From Vampirovibrionales bacterium (GTDB taxonomy: Bacteria; Cyanobacteriota; Vampirovibrionia; Vampirovibrionales; Vampirovibrionaceae): DNA of 63,366 bases. Of the stretch, positions 41,373-50,468 are shown piece by piece (position 1 is the first letter of the stretch; each line of letters starts with the position of its first letter). The notes beneath the pieces were generated by a model. The model was given only the letters and a program-made list of their open reading frames with translations. It made no database searches and was not told the origin of the DNA. Where the stretch lies: assembly GCA_016712355.1 (NCBI GenBank), contig JADJRF010000006.1, positions 1 through 63,366 of the forward strand, in the 5' to 3' direction. The position numbers and the translations under genes were made by a program.

Positions 41373-41755
41373 ACAGTCATCCAGTCTAACGCCAGCCAAT
41401 CCACTAGAAGTAGACCGGCAAGCCGAGATTATTGAGTATTTGCGCCACGATCCGCGTGTTCTCATCGTGATGAGAATCAACGGCGGTGGGCGAAGGATTA
41501 AGGGGTTCTGGGTCTGGTTTTACCGGCTATTCATCCATGGCCTTGACCCGATGGATGGGAAGGGGTTGCTTGGACTTGCTTATTATGCTGCAAGGCGGAA
41601 CCATGGGCGCGCTGGAAGTGAAGCGACCGAAGGAAAGTCTGTCCGACGAGCAAAATCAGTTTAGCGCCGCCGTCGCTGCTGGCGGTGGGCTGTCGGCAAG
41701 GATTGAGACGTGGATGGATGCAAAGAATGCGATTGATGAGTTTCTTTCACAATAA
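41362..41755 (+). CDS. VRR-NUC nuclease, apparent frameshift
   Basis: About 130 aa when the two frames are joined near 41572. Before: LEVDRQAEIIEYLRHDPRVL IVMRINGGGRR; after: DLLIMLQGGTMGALEVKRPK ESLSDEQNQF. These give the VRR-NUC core (R-N-GG, PDLLI, E-x-K, L-Q). Here the printed sequence has one base too many (GG for G) rather than too few. Holliday-junction or flap cutting is the family's role; a frequent partner of phage replication. Confidence 0.75.
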
Positions 41756-41772
41756 CTTGCAAGGGCTGAATT

Positions 41773-42101
41773 ATGACCGATGAAGAATACAACGCCATGC
41801 CGCGCAAGGCATGGGACAGAGAAACTCCGCTTTATTCCGAAGGATACGATGAATATTTCTTTAGTGAAGACGCATTGAATGAGTTCACTGAAGATAATGA
41901 ATGCTCAATAGAATCACTACGTCTTGTTATTTGCGAGCCGAACCGCTTCAGAAAACTGGATGACTGTTTTTTGATGACGATCTACCGGGCGGCGAAGAAT
42001 TGCCTGAAGACCTGGGGAGGGCTATCGACAATCTCAATGCCGTCATCGAGACGCTACCGCCCGTGTCCTGGTCGCCGGGTAAGTACGCGGCGGACCTGTG
42101 A
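41773..42101 (+). CDS. Acidic phage protein, apparent frameshift
   Basis: About 109 aa when one T is restored in the T6 run at 41967-41972. Start: MTDEEYNAMPRKAWDRETPL YSEGYDEYFFSEDALNEF; after the shift: DDDLPGGEELPEDLGRAIDN LNAV, ending SWSPGKYAADL. The joined protein is a familiar acidic phage protein of unknown function. Confidence 0.65.
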
Positions 42102-42147
42102 AATTTAACAAATAGGTGTATCATGCTGAGAATTGGCGAGGTGGCGA

Positions 42148-42645
42148 ATGACCGACACTGACACGATGACTCCATCCCAAGCAGCGCTGGACCTGCTGCA
42201 CGAGTTCGAGCAAGGTCCGCAGGGTGGCATGGCCTCAGTACCCTACAAAGACTTTGCCGGCCACTGGACGATTGGGTGGGGCCACAGAATCCTCCCGCGC
42301 GAGCGGTTCTCGATGACCCTGACGGCGGCGCAAGCCGATGACCTGCTACGTAGCGATCTTGAGCGTTTCGCCGATGGTGTCAACTCTTTGGTGACAGCGC
42401 CAATCACTCAAAGCATGTTCGACGCCCTGGTGTGCTTCGCGGCCGACGAGGGTCTTGGCGCTCTCCAAGGCTCTACCCTGCTTCGCCTCCTCAACCAATA
42501 CTGGTACGCCGCCGCCGCTGGCCAGTTCGAGCGGTGGGACAAGGACATTGACCCGGCGACCGGCGAGCAAGTAGTCTCACCGCACAAGAAGCGCCGCCGT
42601 CTTGCGGAACGCCGCTTATTCGAGAAGGATGGATTTCAGTCGTGA
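42148..42645 (+). CDS. Endolysin, GH24 lysozyme
   Basis: 165-aa T4-type lysozyme that cuts the glycan chain of peptidoglycan. Catalytic region LLHEFEQGPQGG followed by VPYKDFAGHWTIGWGH: the Glu, Asp and Thr of the E-D-T triad are present, with a five-residue longer E-D spacing, as in one phage subgroup. No signal peptide is seen, so a holin is expected. ATG 42148 has GAGGTGG upstream. The lytic transglycosylase follows with overlap. Confidence 0.85.
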   Translation: MTDTDTMTPSQAALDLLHEFEQGPQGGMASVPYKDFAGHWTIGWGHRILPRERFSMTLTAAQADDLLRSDLERFADGVNSLVTAPITQSMFDALVCFAADEGLGALQGSTLLRLLNQYWYAAAAGQFERWDKDIDPATGEQVVSPHKKRRRLAERRLFEKDGFQS

Positions 42646-43130
42646 CCACCCGCGCCGAACTCTTGAAGATCATCGAAGAGGCTGCCGACATTCATTGTCA
42701 TCCGGCCAACCTGATTTCCGCTATTGTTCAGGTCGAATCTGCTTTCGATCCGTCCGCGATCCGCTATGAACCGACTTTCTACGCGCGGTACGTTCTAGGA
42801 GGGCTGTTTAAGCCCATCTATCCATGCTCCCAAGAAACCGAAACCCATGCCCGCGCCATGTCCTGGGGTTTGATGCAGGTCATGGGGCAGGTTGCGCGGG
42901 AACGTGGATTCAAGGGGACGTTCCTGTCTGAATTGTGCGATCCGGTTGTCGGCCTGCATTGTGGCTGCAAGCATCTTACCTATCTGCGATCCAGGTATGA
43001 GGATTCGCACGGCATGGAAGGCGTGGTTGCTGCTTACAATGCCGGCAGTCCTCGCAAGAATCACACCGGGCAATTTGTCAATCAAGTCTATGTCGAGAAG
43101 ATTAGGGAAGCGGGCGGATTTAAGTCATGA
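42642..43130 (+). CDS. Soluble lytic transglycosylase
   Basis: 162-aa SLT-type enzyme. Catalytic E32 in QVESAFDP, then SWGLMQVMG, and AAYNAGSPRK near residue 130, the three family motifs in order. GTG start overlaps the lysozyme stop. It cuts the same bond as lysozyme but forms an anhydro end. No signal peptide. It may be virion-associated or act with the lysozyme at lysis. Confidence 0.87.
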   Translation: MTTRAELLKIIEEAADIHCHPANLISAIVQVESAFDPSAIRYEPTFYARYVLGGLFKPIYPCSQETETHARAMSWGLMQVMGQVARERGFKGTFLSELCDPVVGLHCGCKHLTYLRSRYEDSHGMEGVVAAYNAGSPRKNHTGQFVNQVYVEKIREAGGFKS

Positions 43131-43249
43131 AATACTATCTCCACATGATCCTCGCCATGGCCGACGCGCGCTACCAAGCGGCGTATTGGGAGCAAGTGGC
43201 GGTTTCCGAGTGGTGGCTTTCCGTTGTGAATCAAATGACGAAGAGGTAA
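43127..43249 (+). CDS. Small hypothetical protein
   Basis: 40 aa (MKYYLHMILAMADARYQAAY WEQVAVSEWWL), a single helix with aromatic face. ATGA-coupled to the transglycosylase. Unknown. Confidence 0.45.
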   Translation: MKYYLHMILAMADARYQAAYWEQVAVSEWWLSVVNQMTKR

Positions 43250-43253
43250 TAAC

Positions 43254-43517
43254 ATGTCTGAATATCCCGCTGAACTAGCCCCAGGCTATAAGCCATTTGT
43301 CGATAGCAAAAGCGATGATCGTACCATTAACAACGTCATGCGCCATGAATACCGGGTGCTGACCGAAAACGAAAAGAACATGATGCAATCCATCAAAGAT
43401 AAAGGGCTGGAATTGCATGAGCTGATTGAGAGCATCGGTCAATCCCGTGAACTCTCTCTTGCCAAGACGAAAACGGAAGAGGCGGTCATGTGGGCCGTTA
43501 AGCACCTGACAAAATGA
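43254..43517 (+). CDS. Acb2/Tad1-hairpin-like protein (candidate cyclic-nucleotide sponge)
   Basis: 87-aa protein. Residues about 30-87 (HEYRVLTENEKNMMQSIKDK GLELHELIESIGQSR, then ELSLAKTKTEEAVMWAVKHL) match the helical hairpin pattern of the Acb2/Tad1 family as I know it: YR-L, E-I--IK--G, R-L--A-T-L--A-MW--K. Acb2 binds cyclic di- and trinucleotides and blocks CBASS and Thoeris defence. Here the ligand is untested. The N-terminal 24 residues are a flexible acidic arm. GAGG lies upstream of the ATG; it is flanked by small lysis-region genes. Confidence 0.7.
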   Translation: MSEYPAELAPGYKPFVDSKSDDRTINNVMRHEYRVLTENEKNMMQSIKDKGLELHELIESIGQSRELSLAKTKTEEAVMWAVKHLTK

Positions 43518-43609
43518 AAGACGCTATTCTCTTTGCAATCACGATGACACTGATTTTCTCTGGACTGTCCCTGTTTGTGATCATTGGCCGACTGTTGGGC
43601 GCGCCATGA
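43514..43609 (+). CDS. Tiny single-pass membrane protein
   Basis: 31 aa with one transmembrane segment (ILFAITMTLIFSGLSLFVII) and a short basic end. ATGA overlaps on both sides. Place and size fit a pinholin or lysis regulator; this is inference. Confidence 0.5.
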   Translation: MKDAILFAITMTLIFSGLSLFVIIGRLLGAP

Positions 43610-44105
43610 AAGCATTCATTCTCGCTGCTTGCGTCGCTTCGTCGCCTTGCATTGCCGATGACGGAATTCCCTGGATGACCCCGCATGTCGTCGATACCGG
43701 GGTGTCCATAGCGATATTGCAGTCCTCTCCCGGTGCGTTTGAAGTAAACCCGCTGGGTTTCCCCGGTGCCGTTGCCGCTAAGTTTGTGATGGAAGGTATC
43801 GCGCTGGGCTATCGAGACGCAGGAGCTGTCGAGACGTGCCAATCCATTGCGAGTGGTGCCCGCTGGGGCGGATGGATCGGCACCGGGGCGACCCTGGGCG
43901 GTCTAGCTGCCGGTCCTGTCGGGCTGCTATTGGCGGTCTTGGCGCTGGGTTGCTGTCTTGGCAGTGGTCGCAGGAGTCAGCAAAGTGGACGTGCTCACAG
44001 CCGCCTCCGCTTGCTGATTATGCGCCATATAGCTATTCTGGGGCGGAGTGCATAGGCTGGAATGATGCCCGTCCTGATTTTTGCAACGACAGGCTACTAA
44101 AATGA
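43606..44105 (+). CDS. Membrane/exported lysis-region protein, apparent frameshift
   Basis: About 165 aa after restoring one base near 43945. N-terminal signal peptide (MKAFILAACVASSPCIADDG), a middle with Gly-rich hydrophobic helices (WGGWIGTGATLGGLAAGPVG LLLAVLALG), then LLSWQWSQESAKWTCSQPPP and YAPYSYSGAECIG with paired Cys. The end overlaps the DUF1353 start. A periplasmic domain with a disulphide is plausible. Known relatives lie in phage lysis regions without proven role. Confidence 0.5.
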
Positions 44106-44521
44106 TCGACAAAAAGCGGTTTCCAGATGAATTGATGACAGTCTATGTTTCTCCGCGATACCGAAGGCTGACTACGGATTTCCGCTATATCGATCCGGTG
44201 GAAGGCATCATCAGATGCAAAAAGGGACTGGAAATCGACGGGGCGAGCTTTGGTCGTGCGTTCTCAATCATTTTCGGCGACCAACATGATTATGATTTGC
44301 CGGCAACGCCGCACGATCAGCTCTATGAAGATAACTGCGTCGCCGGTCAATACCTGACTCGCGATCAGTGCGACAAGGTTTTCTATCGGGCGATGCAGTA
44401 CGCGGGATTCTCTAAAGCGCTTGCCTGGACTTTTTATTCCGGAGTCCGCCTTGGCGGCTGGTGGCCCTGGTGGCGGAATCGCCGACGCGATGCGAAAAAG
44501 CGGAAGGAGCGCGGAAAATGA
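44102..44521 (+). CDS. DUF1353 protein
   Basis: 139 aa with the DUF1353 pattern: LTTDFRYIDPVEGIIRCKKG, EIDGASFGRAFSIIFGDQHD, ATPHDQLYED, and a hydrophobic/aromatic end GGWWPWWRN. Common in phage lysis and tail regions; function unknown. ATGA overlaps on both sides. Confidence 0.8.
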   Translation: MIDKKRFPDELMTVYVSPRYRRLTTDFRYIDPVEGIIRCKKGLEIDGASFGRAFSIIFGDQHDYDLPATPHDQLYEDNCVAGQYLTRDQCDKVFYRAMQYAGFSKALAWTFYSGVRLGGWWPWWRNRRRDAKKRKERGK

Positions 44522-44780
44522 GGGCCCTATTGCTAGCCACAAGCGGATTATTCGTCGGGTGTATGGGCTTCAACCGCTCGTAGATCAAGTTACGGATCAA
44601 ACCGTGGCGATTGAGCACGCCAAATACCAAACCGCCGAATTGATCATGTGCCGGGCGATCAGCATCGGCGAATGGATGAGGTCGATCGGGCCATATCCTG
44701 AAAAGGTTCAAGGATGGCGGGCGCTGTGTGTCGGTGCGAATTTGCCTGACGTGCCGGGATTCCGTAATGGACGGAGATGA
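44518..44780 (+). CDS. Small lipoprotein, apparent frameshift
   Basis: About 87 aa after restoring one T at 44569-44570. N-terminus MRALLLATSGLFVGC is a lipoprotein signal with Cys15; mature part FQPLVDQVTDQTVAIEHAKY ... VPGFRNGRR. As printed it ends after FNRS at a TAG (44581). An outer-membrane lipoprotein here could be an o-spanin-like lysis factor, but it is longer and not Pro-rich. Confidence 0.55.
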
Positions 44781-45146
44781 CCACGCAATCCACGAGCTGA
44801 TCGTTTCTAATCGTGAAATGGCGAATTTTGATACGCTTCATGACGCTGATATAGGGGGCACTCATGCTCAAGGGTCGAGTACAACGCAAAACAAAGCGAA
44901 AAGCTGGAATCGATGGTGCATCAAATCGGTGATGACGTTTCCGCTGTTAGGAATGACGTGACAAACAAAGTCAATGAAATGCAGATTGCCGTTTTGAATC
45001 ACATTCAAAACGATGAAATTGCACAGAACAGGATATTGAAAACTATTATTGTTGCTGCATTCGTTAATGGGCTAGCAGTTATTTTGTGGCTTGCAAGTGC
45101 ATGGTATAAATCAGGAATGCCATGGCCCATATTTCCGTGGCTTTAA
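44767..45146 (+). CDS. Coiled-coil tail-anchored membrane protein, apparent frameshift
   Basis: About 126 aa when one G is restored in the G5 at 44854-44858. First part MDGDDHAIHELIVSNREMAN; then VEYNAKQSEKLESMVHQIGD, a coiled coil, and one transmembrane helix (TIIVAAFVNGLAVILWLASA) near the end. The topology resembles small phage hemolysin XhlA-type proteins that sit in lysis clusters. Confidence 0.55.
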
Positions 45147-45166
45147 TGTGATGTTGAGATAGAAAA

Positions 45167-45986
45167 ATGAGCTTAACTGGCGGTTTGTTTAATTCTGGCC
45201 TTTTTAAAGGAAGGCTATTTAACGGGGGCTTTTAATAAGCAGTCTACTGTGTCTATTGTATCGCTGCTATTCGGAGCGGGCGAGATTGGCATCATATATG
45301 ACATATCAAACTTTTTGACAATGTTTCAGGACTCGGCAGGCACGACACCAGTGACCGCTGTAGCTCAGCCCGTCGGAAAGATTTTAGACATATCTGGTAA
45401 TGGCTACCATGCCACTCAAGCAACAGCAGCATCCCGCCCGGTTCTGCGTCAAGATGGAAGCGGATATTACTACCTTGAGTTCGACGGAGTTGATGATTGG
45501 TTGGAGACTGATGTTATTGATTTCACTAGCACAGATGAAATATCTATATTTTGTGGATTTTCAAGCACACTCGCATCAGGAACAAGAGGGATGCTTGTTA
45601 ACTTAGAGCAAGCATTTCCAAGAAGGCTGGCTATTGACCTTAATGCTACTAGCACAGAAATAAAATCTGTGTCTAACGGGTCATTAACCCCATCTCCAGC
45701 AAGTTTTATTCCGTCATCATATCCGATTGTAATAACAGCGCTATCAAAAATATCAACAGACACCAATATCATTCGTGGGAATGGGGTCCAGCAAGCAACA
45801 AGCACCGGGGATCAAGGTACTGGAACCAGACCTGCGGCTAAGATTTATCTAGGAACATATAGCGGAGGAACCCTTCGATATAAGGGTGCGATTTATTCAA
45901 TAATTTTTCGTGGAGCCTTATCTTCTGCTGATGAAATATTAGCCGCTGAATCCTATGTTGCAGGAAAAACAGGGGTGACGTTATGA
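45167..45986 (+). CDS. LamG/concanavalin-like tail protein, apparent frameshift
   Basis: About 272 aa if the frame is joined near 45224-45233 (G5 and T4 runs). Start MSLTGGLFNSGLFKGRLFNG, then VSIVSLLFGAGEIGIIYDIS, DISGNGYHATQATAASRPVL, LEFDGVDDWLETD: a LamG-like jelly-roll seen in phage receptor-binding proteins. As printed, a 22-codon ORF and a GTG-started frame (45249) are separate. First gene of the distal structural block. Confidence 0.65.
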
Positions 45987-46603
45987 GTATGGTCGCAGTC
46001 ATTCCAGTAGCTAATCTCCTTTCCGCAAACACTACTCCGGAAGCAGCAGGCTTCGGTCCAAACAACTTCTCGGTAGCCGCTTATGCGGGCCCAGGTGCAA
46101 CCCATGCCGCGCTACACGCATGGGACGATGCAATATTCGAGGCGGCAGTGCAGGCAATCCCAGGCGTAGCCGTTGATATTGGCTCAGGCGATCCAGTCGC
46201 CCGCACTCAGGCGCTTATCGCGGCACAAGGCGCACAGTGGGGCGATCAAGCCAAAGCACTTCCAACAAGCGGAAACGCGCTGGCCAACACACTCTATCGA
46301 TACAGCGACGATACGCTTTGGTGGTGCATCCAGACCTTCAATCGTTCGACCTATAGCGCGCATCCATCAACCTATCCGGCACTGATCAGGAGAGTTCGCA
46401 ATCCACGAGTCGTCGAAGCGTGGCAACAGCCCATCGATCAGTATGACGCCTACAAGGCGGTAAATCCGTTTACTGGTCAACCAGATCAAGTAACGCACAA
46501 CGGGCAAACATGGTACGTGACTGGCGTTGATGGATCAGGTAATAACGTCTGGGAGCCAGGCGTATTTGGATGGACTATCCCCATGGCTTCCCAAATGAGG
46601 TGA
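45983..46603 (+). CDS. Tail protein with chitin-binding-type module (CBM5/12)
   Basis: 206 aa. The C-terminal 55 residues (VEAWQQPIDQYDAYKAVNPF ... NGQTWYVTGVDGSGNNVWEP) are a CBM5/12-like carbohydrate-binding module with the usual Trp/Tyr set. The N-terminal part is Ala-rich and presumably packs on the virion. Likely binds a surface sugar polymer of the host. ATGA-coupled to the LamG gene. Confidence 0.7.
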   Translation: MSMVAVIPVANLLSANTTPEAAGFGPNNFSVAAYAGPGATHAALHAWDDAIFEAAVQAIPGVAVDIGSGDPVARTQALIAAQGAQWGDQAKALPTSGNALANTLYRYSDDTLWWCIQTFNRSTYSAHPSTYPALIRRVRNPRVVEAWQQPIDQYDAYKAVNPFTGQPDQVTHNGQTWYVTGVDGSGNNVWEPGVFGWTIPMASQMR

Positions 46604-46607
46604 TGAA

Positions 46608-46949
46608 ATGAAAAGCGTTATTACTCTTGTTTTAATGTTGGCGGCATCGGTTGCCTTCGCCGATACCTACCAGCTCACCGTTGGCTGGAATACGCCTACT
46701 TGGAATCCAAGCGACACGCCGAGCTACTCAGCAAAGTACCGAGTCAACGGCGGTGCAGAGACTATCTCCCCGAGCCTGACTTCGCCAAGTTGGACAACGA
46801 CCGTGACCGCTAATCCAGGTGATCCAGTGGAAGTAGCGGCTCAAAACGTGAATGGTGCTCTTGTGTCTGCATGGTCTGGATGGGTCACTGCGACCGCTGA
46901 CTATCCTGCTACCACGCCGCCTACGCCAGCAGGTTTTCAATCAACCTAA
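46608..46949 (+). CDS. Exported Ig/FnIII-like protein
   Basis: 113 aa with a clear signal peptide (MKSVITLVLMLAASVAFADT) and one FnIII-like beta domain (YQLTVGWNTPTWNPSDTPSY ... GDPVEVAAQNVNGALVSAWS), Pro/Thr-rich end. A signal peptide on a phage structural-region gene is unusual; it may be a periplasmic or surface protein, or reflect a moron-type gene. Confidence 0.6.
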   Translation: MKSVITLVLMLAASVAFADTYQLTVGWNTPTWNPSDTPSYSAKYRVNGGAETISPSLTSPSWTTTVTANPGDPVEVAAQNVNGALVSAWSGWVTATADYPATTPPTPAGFQST

Positions 46950-46967
46950 TCCGCACCGGCCCGTAAG

Positions 46968-47272
46968 ATGTCTTTTGCTCGTTGGACTCCCGATCAAGAG
47001 CAGCTTTTGTTTGAGCGTTGGAAGACAATGATTCATACAGAATTTGCTCAATTGGTCGGGAAGTCATTAGATGCTTGTGAGAACAAAGCAAGACGGCTCT
47101 ATAAGTCTGATGCGAGGTTTAGAAATGCGATTAATAAAGACAGGGCGCGTATTTGGACTTGCTTTCTGACTATCGTTCTGACTTTATGCGCGAATGTCAC
47201 GGACGCCCGGAACATCACGTTCGCATGGGATGCCAGTCCGGATTGGCCATCCGGCACAACGATTCAACTTGA
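46968..47272 (+). CDS. Myb/SANT-like small protein, end uncertain
   Basis: N-terminal MSFARWTPDQEQLLFERWKT ... KSLDACENKARRLYKSDARF has the pattern of a Myb/SANT-like helix-turn-helix. As printed the frame runs on to 48470, fused to the next two genes. If one T is restored at 47163-47165 it stops at TGA 47270-47272 (about 102 aa), overlapping the next gene. Confidence 0.4.
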
Positions 47273-47562
47273 AGCCAATGGAGCAAGCGCAAATGGCATC
47301 ACTACAACGCAGCACATTCTTGATGTTCCCGTCCAGTCTGGCGAAGTCATTAACGCACGGGCAAGGGCTATTCCGCCGTCAGGGTATGAATGCTGTTTGG
47401 GAGATATTATTTCAGACGGAGGCAATCCACCAGTCTATAGTTGTAGCATCCCTCTTGAGATATGCCCACCGTCGACGTGGTCTGAGTCGCTTGTACAAAC
47501 AGTTCCGCCAAATCCTAGCGGATTATGGGCAGCAAAAGAACCAGTGGGGGAGGGTGGAATAA
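47125..47562 (+). CDS. Exported tail-region protein, apparent frameshift
   Basis: Start MRLIKTGRVFGLAF joins LTIVLTLCANVTDARNITFA when one T is restored at 47163-47165; the result is a good signal peptide followed by a beta domain (WDASPDWPSGTTIQLEANGA) and Cys residues (YECCLGD; SCSIPLEICP). It is similar in plan to the previous exported FnIII-like gene. The end is unclear: a TAA at 47560-47562 overlaps the next ATG (TAATG) but is in another frame. Confidence 0.4.
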
Positions 47563-49435
47563 TGGCCGCACCGACCTTTATTGCTCAATACGCAACGGCA
47601 TTTAACTCGGACGGATCGTCTAAAACCGCAATGAGCGCGGTATCAATAAATAGCGATGATGTTATTGTATTAGTGTCGGCGTCTGAAAATTATTTAGGCT
47701 TAACTAGCGAAACTGAAAATGGAGCCGGTTCATTTACAAACCAGGAAGTATTTAATACTAGCAATTATTGCTACACAAGGGCATCGACATATATAGCTCC
47801 AGCAAATGAAACGATCACTATTAACGTAACAAAAACTGGCGCGATTGCTTATTTCGGCGGGAATGCAGTAAGATTTTCTGGCTCTTCTGGTATTGGTGCA
47901 ACTGAAATAAATAATGGGGCAAGCGGAACCCCATCAGTTTCTATCACTACAACCCAAGCGAATAGTGCTATTGTTGTAATAGCATCCGACTGGAACGCAT
48001 CAACAGGCTCTCAAACATTTACGAGCAGCGGAGGGGCTGGTAGTCCATCTGATTTAACAGGATTTCCCGGCGATAATTCCCATTATGGGGTGGCTGTAGC
48101 ATATTATGCGGATGCCGGTTCTGCCGGCTCCAAAACTGTTGGCATGTCAGCGCCAACAAACCAAAAATGGGCAATTATTGCCATTGAGGTAAAGGGGTCT
48201 GCTGGCACAGTAACGGTATTACCAAATGACATGCAGCACGCGCAAGCGATGGATGCGGCAACCTTGCTACAATCTCATATTTTATCGGTTGCTGAATTAT
48301 TGCACTCTCAAATATTTGATAACGCGACGATCACACAATCGTTTACTCTAACGCCAAATGATGCGATTAATACACAAGCGATAGACCAGACAACATTACT
48401 ACAGCAGTCCGTTATTTCTCCATCCGAGTTGCTACAAATCAATTCGATGGATGCCACGACGCTAAGCTAGCGATAACTGATTTGCTGCATTCACAAACAT
48501 TTGATAACGCGACAATCACGCAGGCTTCCACTTTAACGCCAAATGACGCACTAAACGCTCAATCGTTGGATGCAACGACGCTATTACAGCAGTCCGTTAT
48601 ATCCCCTGCTGATTTACTGCAAGGTAACACGCTGGATGCTACGACGCTAATACAGGCGCATACGCTGGCGATTGCCGACATAACGCACGCGCAAACGATT
48701 GATAACGTGTCGCTCGTTGTTGCCGGGGATATATCGCCGGATGAAATGATGACCCTGCAAGCGATGGATGCGCCGCTATTGTTGCAAGCGCATATTATCG
48801 CGCCCAACGATGCGCTTAATGCGCAATCCATCGATTCCCCGGTTATCGTACAGTCCAACGTGCTGATTCCTGCTGGAATGGATCATGCGGTTATTCTCGA
48901 TTCGCCGGTTATCGTACAAGCCAATGTTATTTCGCCAAGCGAGCTATTGACCGCTCAAGCAGTTGATAACGTGACGCTGGCGGTTTTGGGTAGTCTGTCG
49001 GTTGATGATCTATTGAGTTCTCAAGCTATCGAGTCGCCAGGATTGACGCAAGCGCATACGATAGCGCCCGCCGAATTAACTCACGTCAATTCGATTGATG
49101 CGCCTGAATTGTTCCAAGGTTTTATCCTTGTCCCTGCCGATCTATTGCACGAACAGGTAATGGAAGGCGCGTTGCTTGATGTGATTTTCGGTCTTTCGCC
49201 AGCCGACCTATTGCACGCGCAAGGAATGGATTCGCCGGGGTTGATTCAAGCGCATGTAATATTCCCAGCAGACTTATTGCAAGCCAATCGGTTTGACGTG
49301 GCTGGTATTTCGTCTGGTTTATTGCAAGTTCCGACTGGACGCGCTATCGTGCTTGGCGCATCGGATCGATATGTTTTATTGACTCCTGCTGATAGATTCA
49401 TTCTTTTAACCCCTTCAACACGAGTGGTATCCTAA
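47562..49435 (+). CDS. Fibre protein with 22-residue repeats, apparent frameshift
   Basis: About 620 aa. GGGAGGGTGG ribosome site and TAATG start. Residues 1-215: a beta domain (AAPTFIAQYATAFNSDGSSK ... QKWAIIAIEVKGSAGT). Then about 17 repeats of about 22 residues with consensus MDAPxLxQAHxIxPADLLHAQ; end LGASDRYVLLTPADRFILLT. The reading frame is broken at 48462-48480, where about 17 bases of a repeat seem lost (TTLS, stop, then LLHSQTFD). The repeats probably form a fibrous, solenoid-like shaft. Confidence 0.65.
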
Positions 49436-49680
49436 TGCTTATTACAGTCAAAGACGTTCCTCAACTCCCGTACCGGACTAGCAATGGTTTGGTCTTGCGC
49501 GCTGGCAATACCATCGAAACCGATGACTACCCGGCTCTGACCGATGCCGAGGTTGACGCGATTTACCGTGCCGGGTTTATCGAGATTGAAGGCCGCGATG
49601 CCGCTCCCGATATTGACCCGAGTCGGCGCGTGACTGTATATCCTGAAAACGTGAAAACGAAGGTGGCCGCAAATGGCTAA
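49435..49680 (+). CDS. Small virion protein candidate
   Basis: 81 aa (ITVKDVPQLPYRTSNGLVLR; TDAEVDAIYRAGFIEIEGRD). One-base overlap with the fibre gene and 8-base overlap with the next. Probably a structural or assembly protein. Confidence 0.5.
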   Translation: MLITVKDVPQLPYRTSNGLVLRAGNTIETDDYPALTDAEVDAIYRAGFIEIEGRDAAPDIDPSRRVTVYPENVKTKVAANG

Positions 49681-50044
49681 GAAAGTCGAAGATCATTTCC
49701 TGGATGCTTACCTGAATCAGCTTGACAACTGCACCACGCTGCACGTCACTTCCGCAGAACCGGCGAACCATGCTGGAATCGCGGCGGTAACACTGGCTAA
49801 TGTAACGCTGACGGCTGGAGCTGGAAACGGTGATTACACGATTGCCAACGGCGATACAAGCGGACGTAAATTGACGGTTGCCCAGCAAGCGAGTATCTCT
49901 ATTACTGGAAGCGGCACCGCAACTCACGTTGTTTTGACTGATGCGACGAATATCTGGATGACGACATGCACCAGCCAAGCGTTGACTAGCGGCGGAACTG
50001 TGACCGTGAATGCGTTTGATGTTGAGATTGCAGACCCGACATAA
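49673..50044 (+). CDS. Virion surface protein candidate
   Basis: 123 aa beta-rich protein: VEDHFLDAYLNQLDNCTTLH, LANVTLTAGAGNGDYTIANG, ATHVVLTDATNIWMTTCTSQ. The plan (short helix, then beta strands with T/G repeats) matches small phage fibre-associated proteins. Confidence 0.5.
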   Translation: MAKKVEDHFLDAYLNQLDNCTTLHVTSAEPANHAGIAAVTLANVTLTAGAGNGDYTIANGDTSGRKLTVAQQASISITGSGTATHVVLTDATNIWMTTCTSQALTSGGTVTVNAFDVEIADPT

Positions 50045-50049
50045 ATGAC

Positions 50050-50406
50050 ATGGTCTACACTCACGATGGAAAAAAGCCGGTAGTTATTAAAAATGACCCA
50101 ATTGATGAGGATTCATCCGATTGGGTCTATTTCGTCTATGACGATTGGTTGACTACCGGTGAAACGATCACAGCGCATTCCGCATTGATTACTGGCGGAA
50201 CTATTGAAACTGATTCAACATCCGTAGGGCCCATCACGTTAGATGGAACAGAGTATCAAACTGCCTATGCTGTATGTGTCAAGCCGTCTTCTGGTTCGAC
50301 TCAGATTTCTGTAACCCATAGGGTTACTACGACAAAGACTGGTGCCGTTGATTTGGGTAGAACGAATATAGATCGCAGTGCTATTATTCAGGTTAAAGTT
50401 CTATAA
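50050..50406 (+). CDS. Virion surface protein candidate
   Basis: 118 aa: MVYTHDGKKPVVIKNDPIDE ... SALITGGTIETDSTSV ... ISVTHRVTTTKTGAVDLGRT. An Ig-like beta sandwich is likely. It follows the previous gene by six bases. Confidence 0.5.
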   Translation: MVYTHDGKKPVVIKNDPIDEDSSDWVYFVYDDWLTTGETITAHSALITGGTIETDSTSVGPITLDGTEYQTAYAVCVKPSSGSTQISVTHRVTTTKTGAVDLGRTNIDRSAIIQVKVL

Positions 50407-50468
50407 TAGCCGAGGTTTGGAAGTGGGCTTAATTGTTTATGTGTTTTATCTATTGAGAGGTAGTAAAG

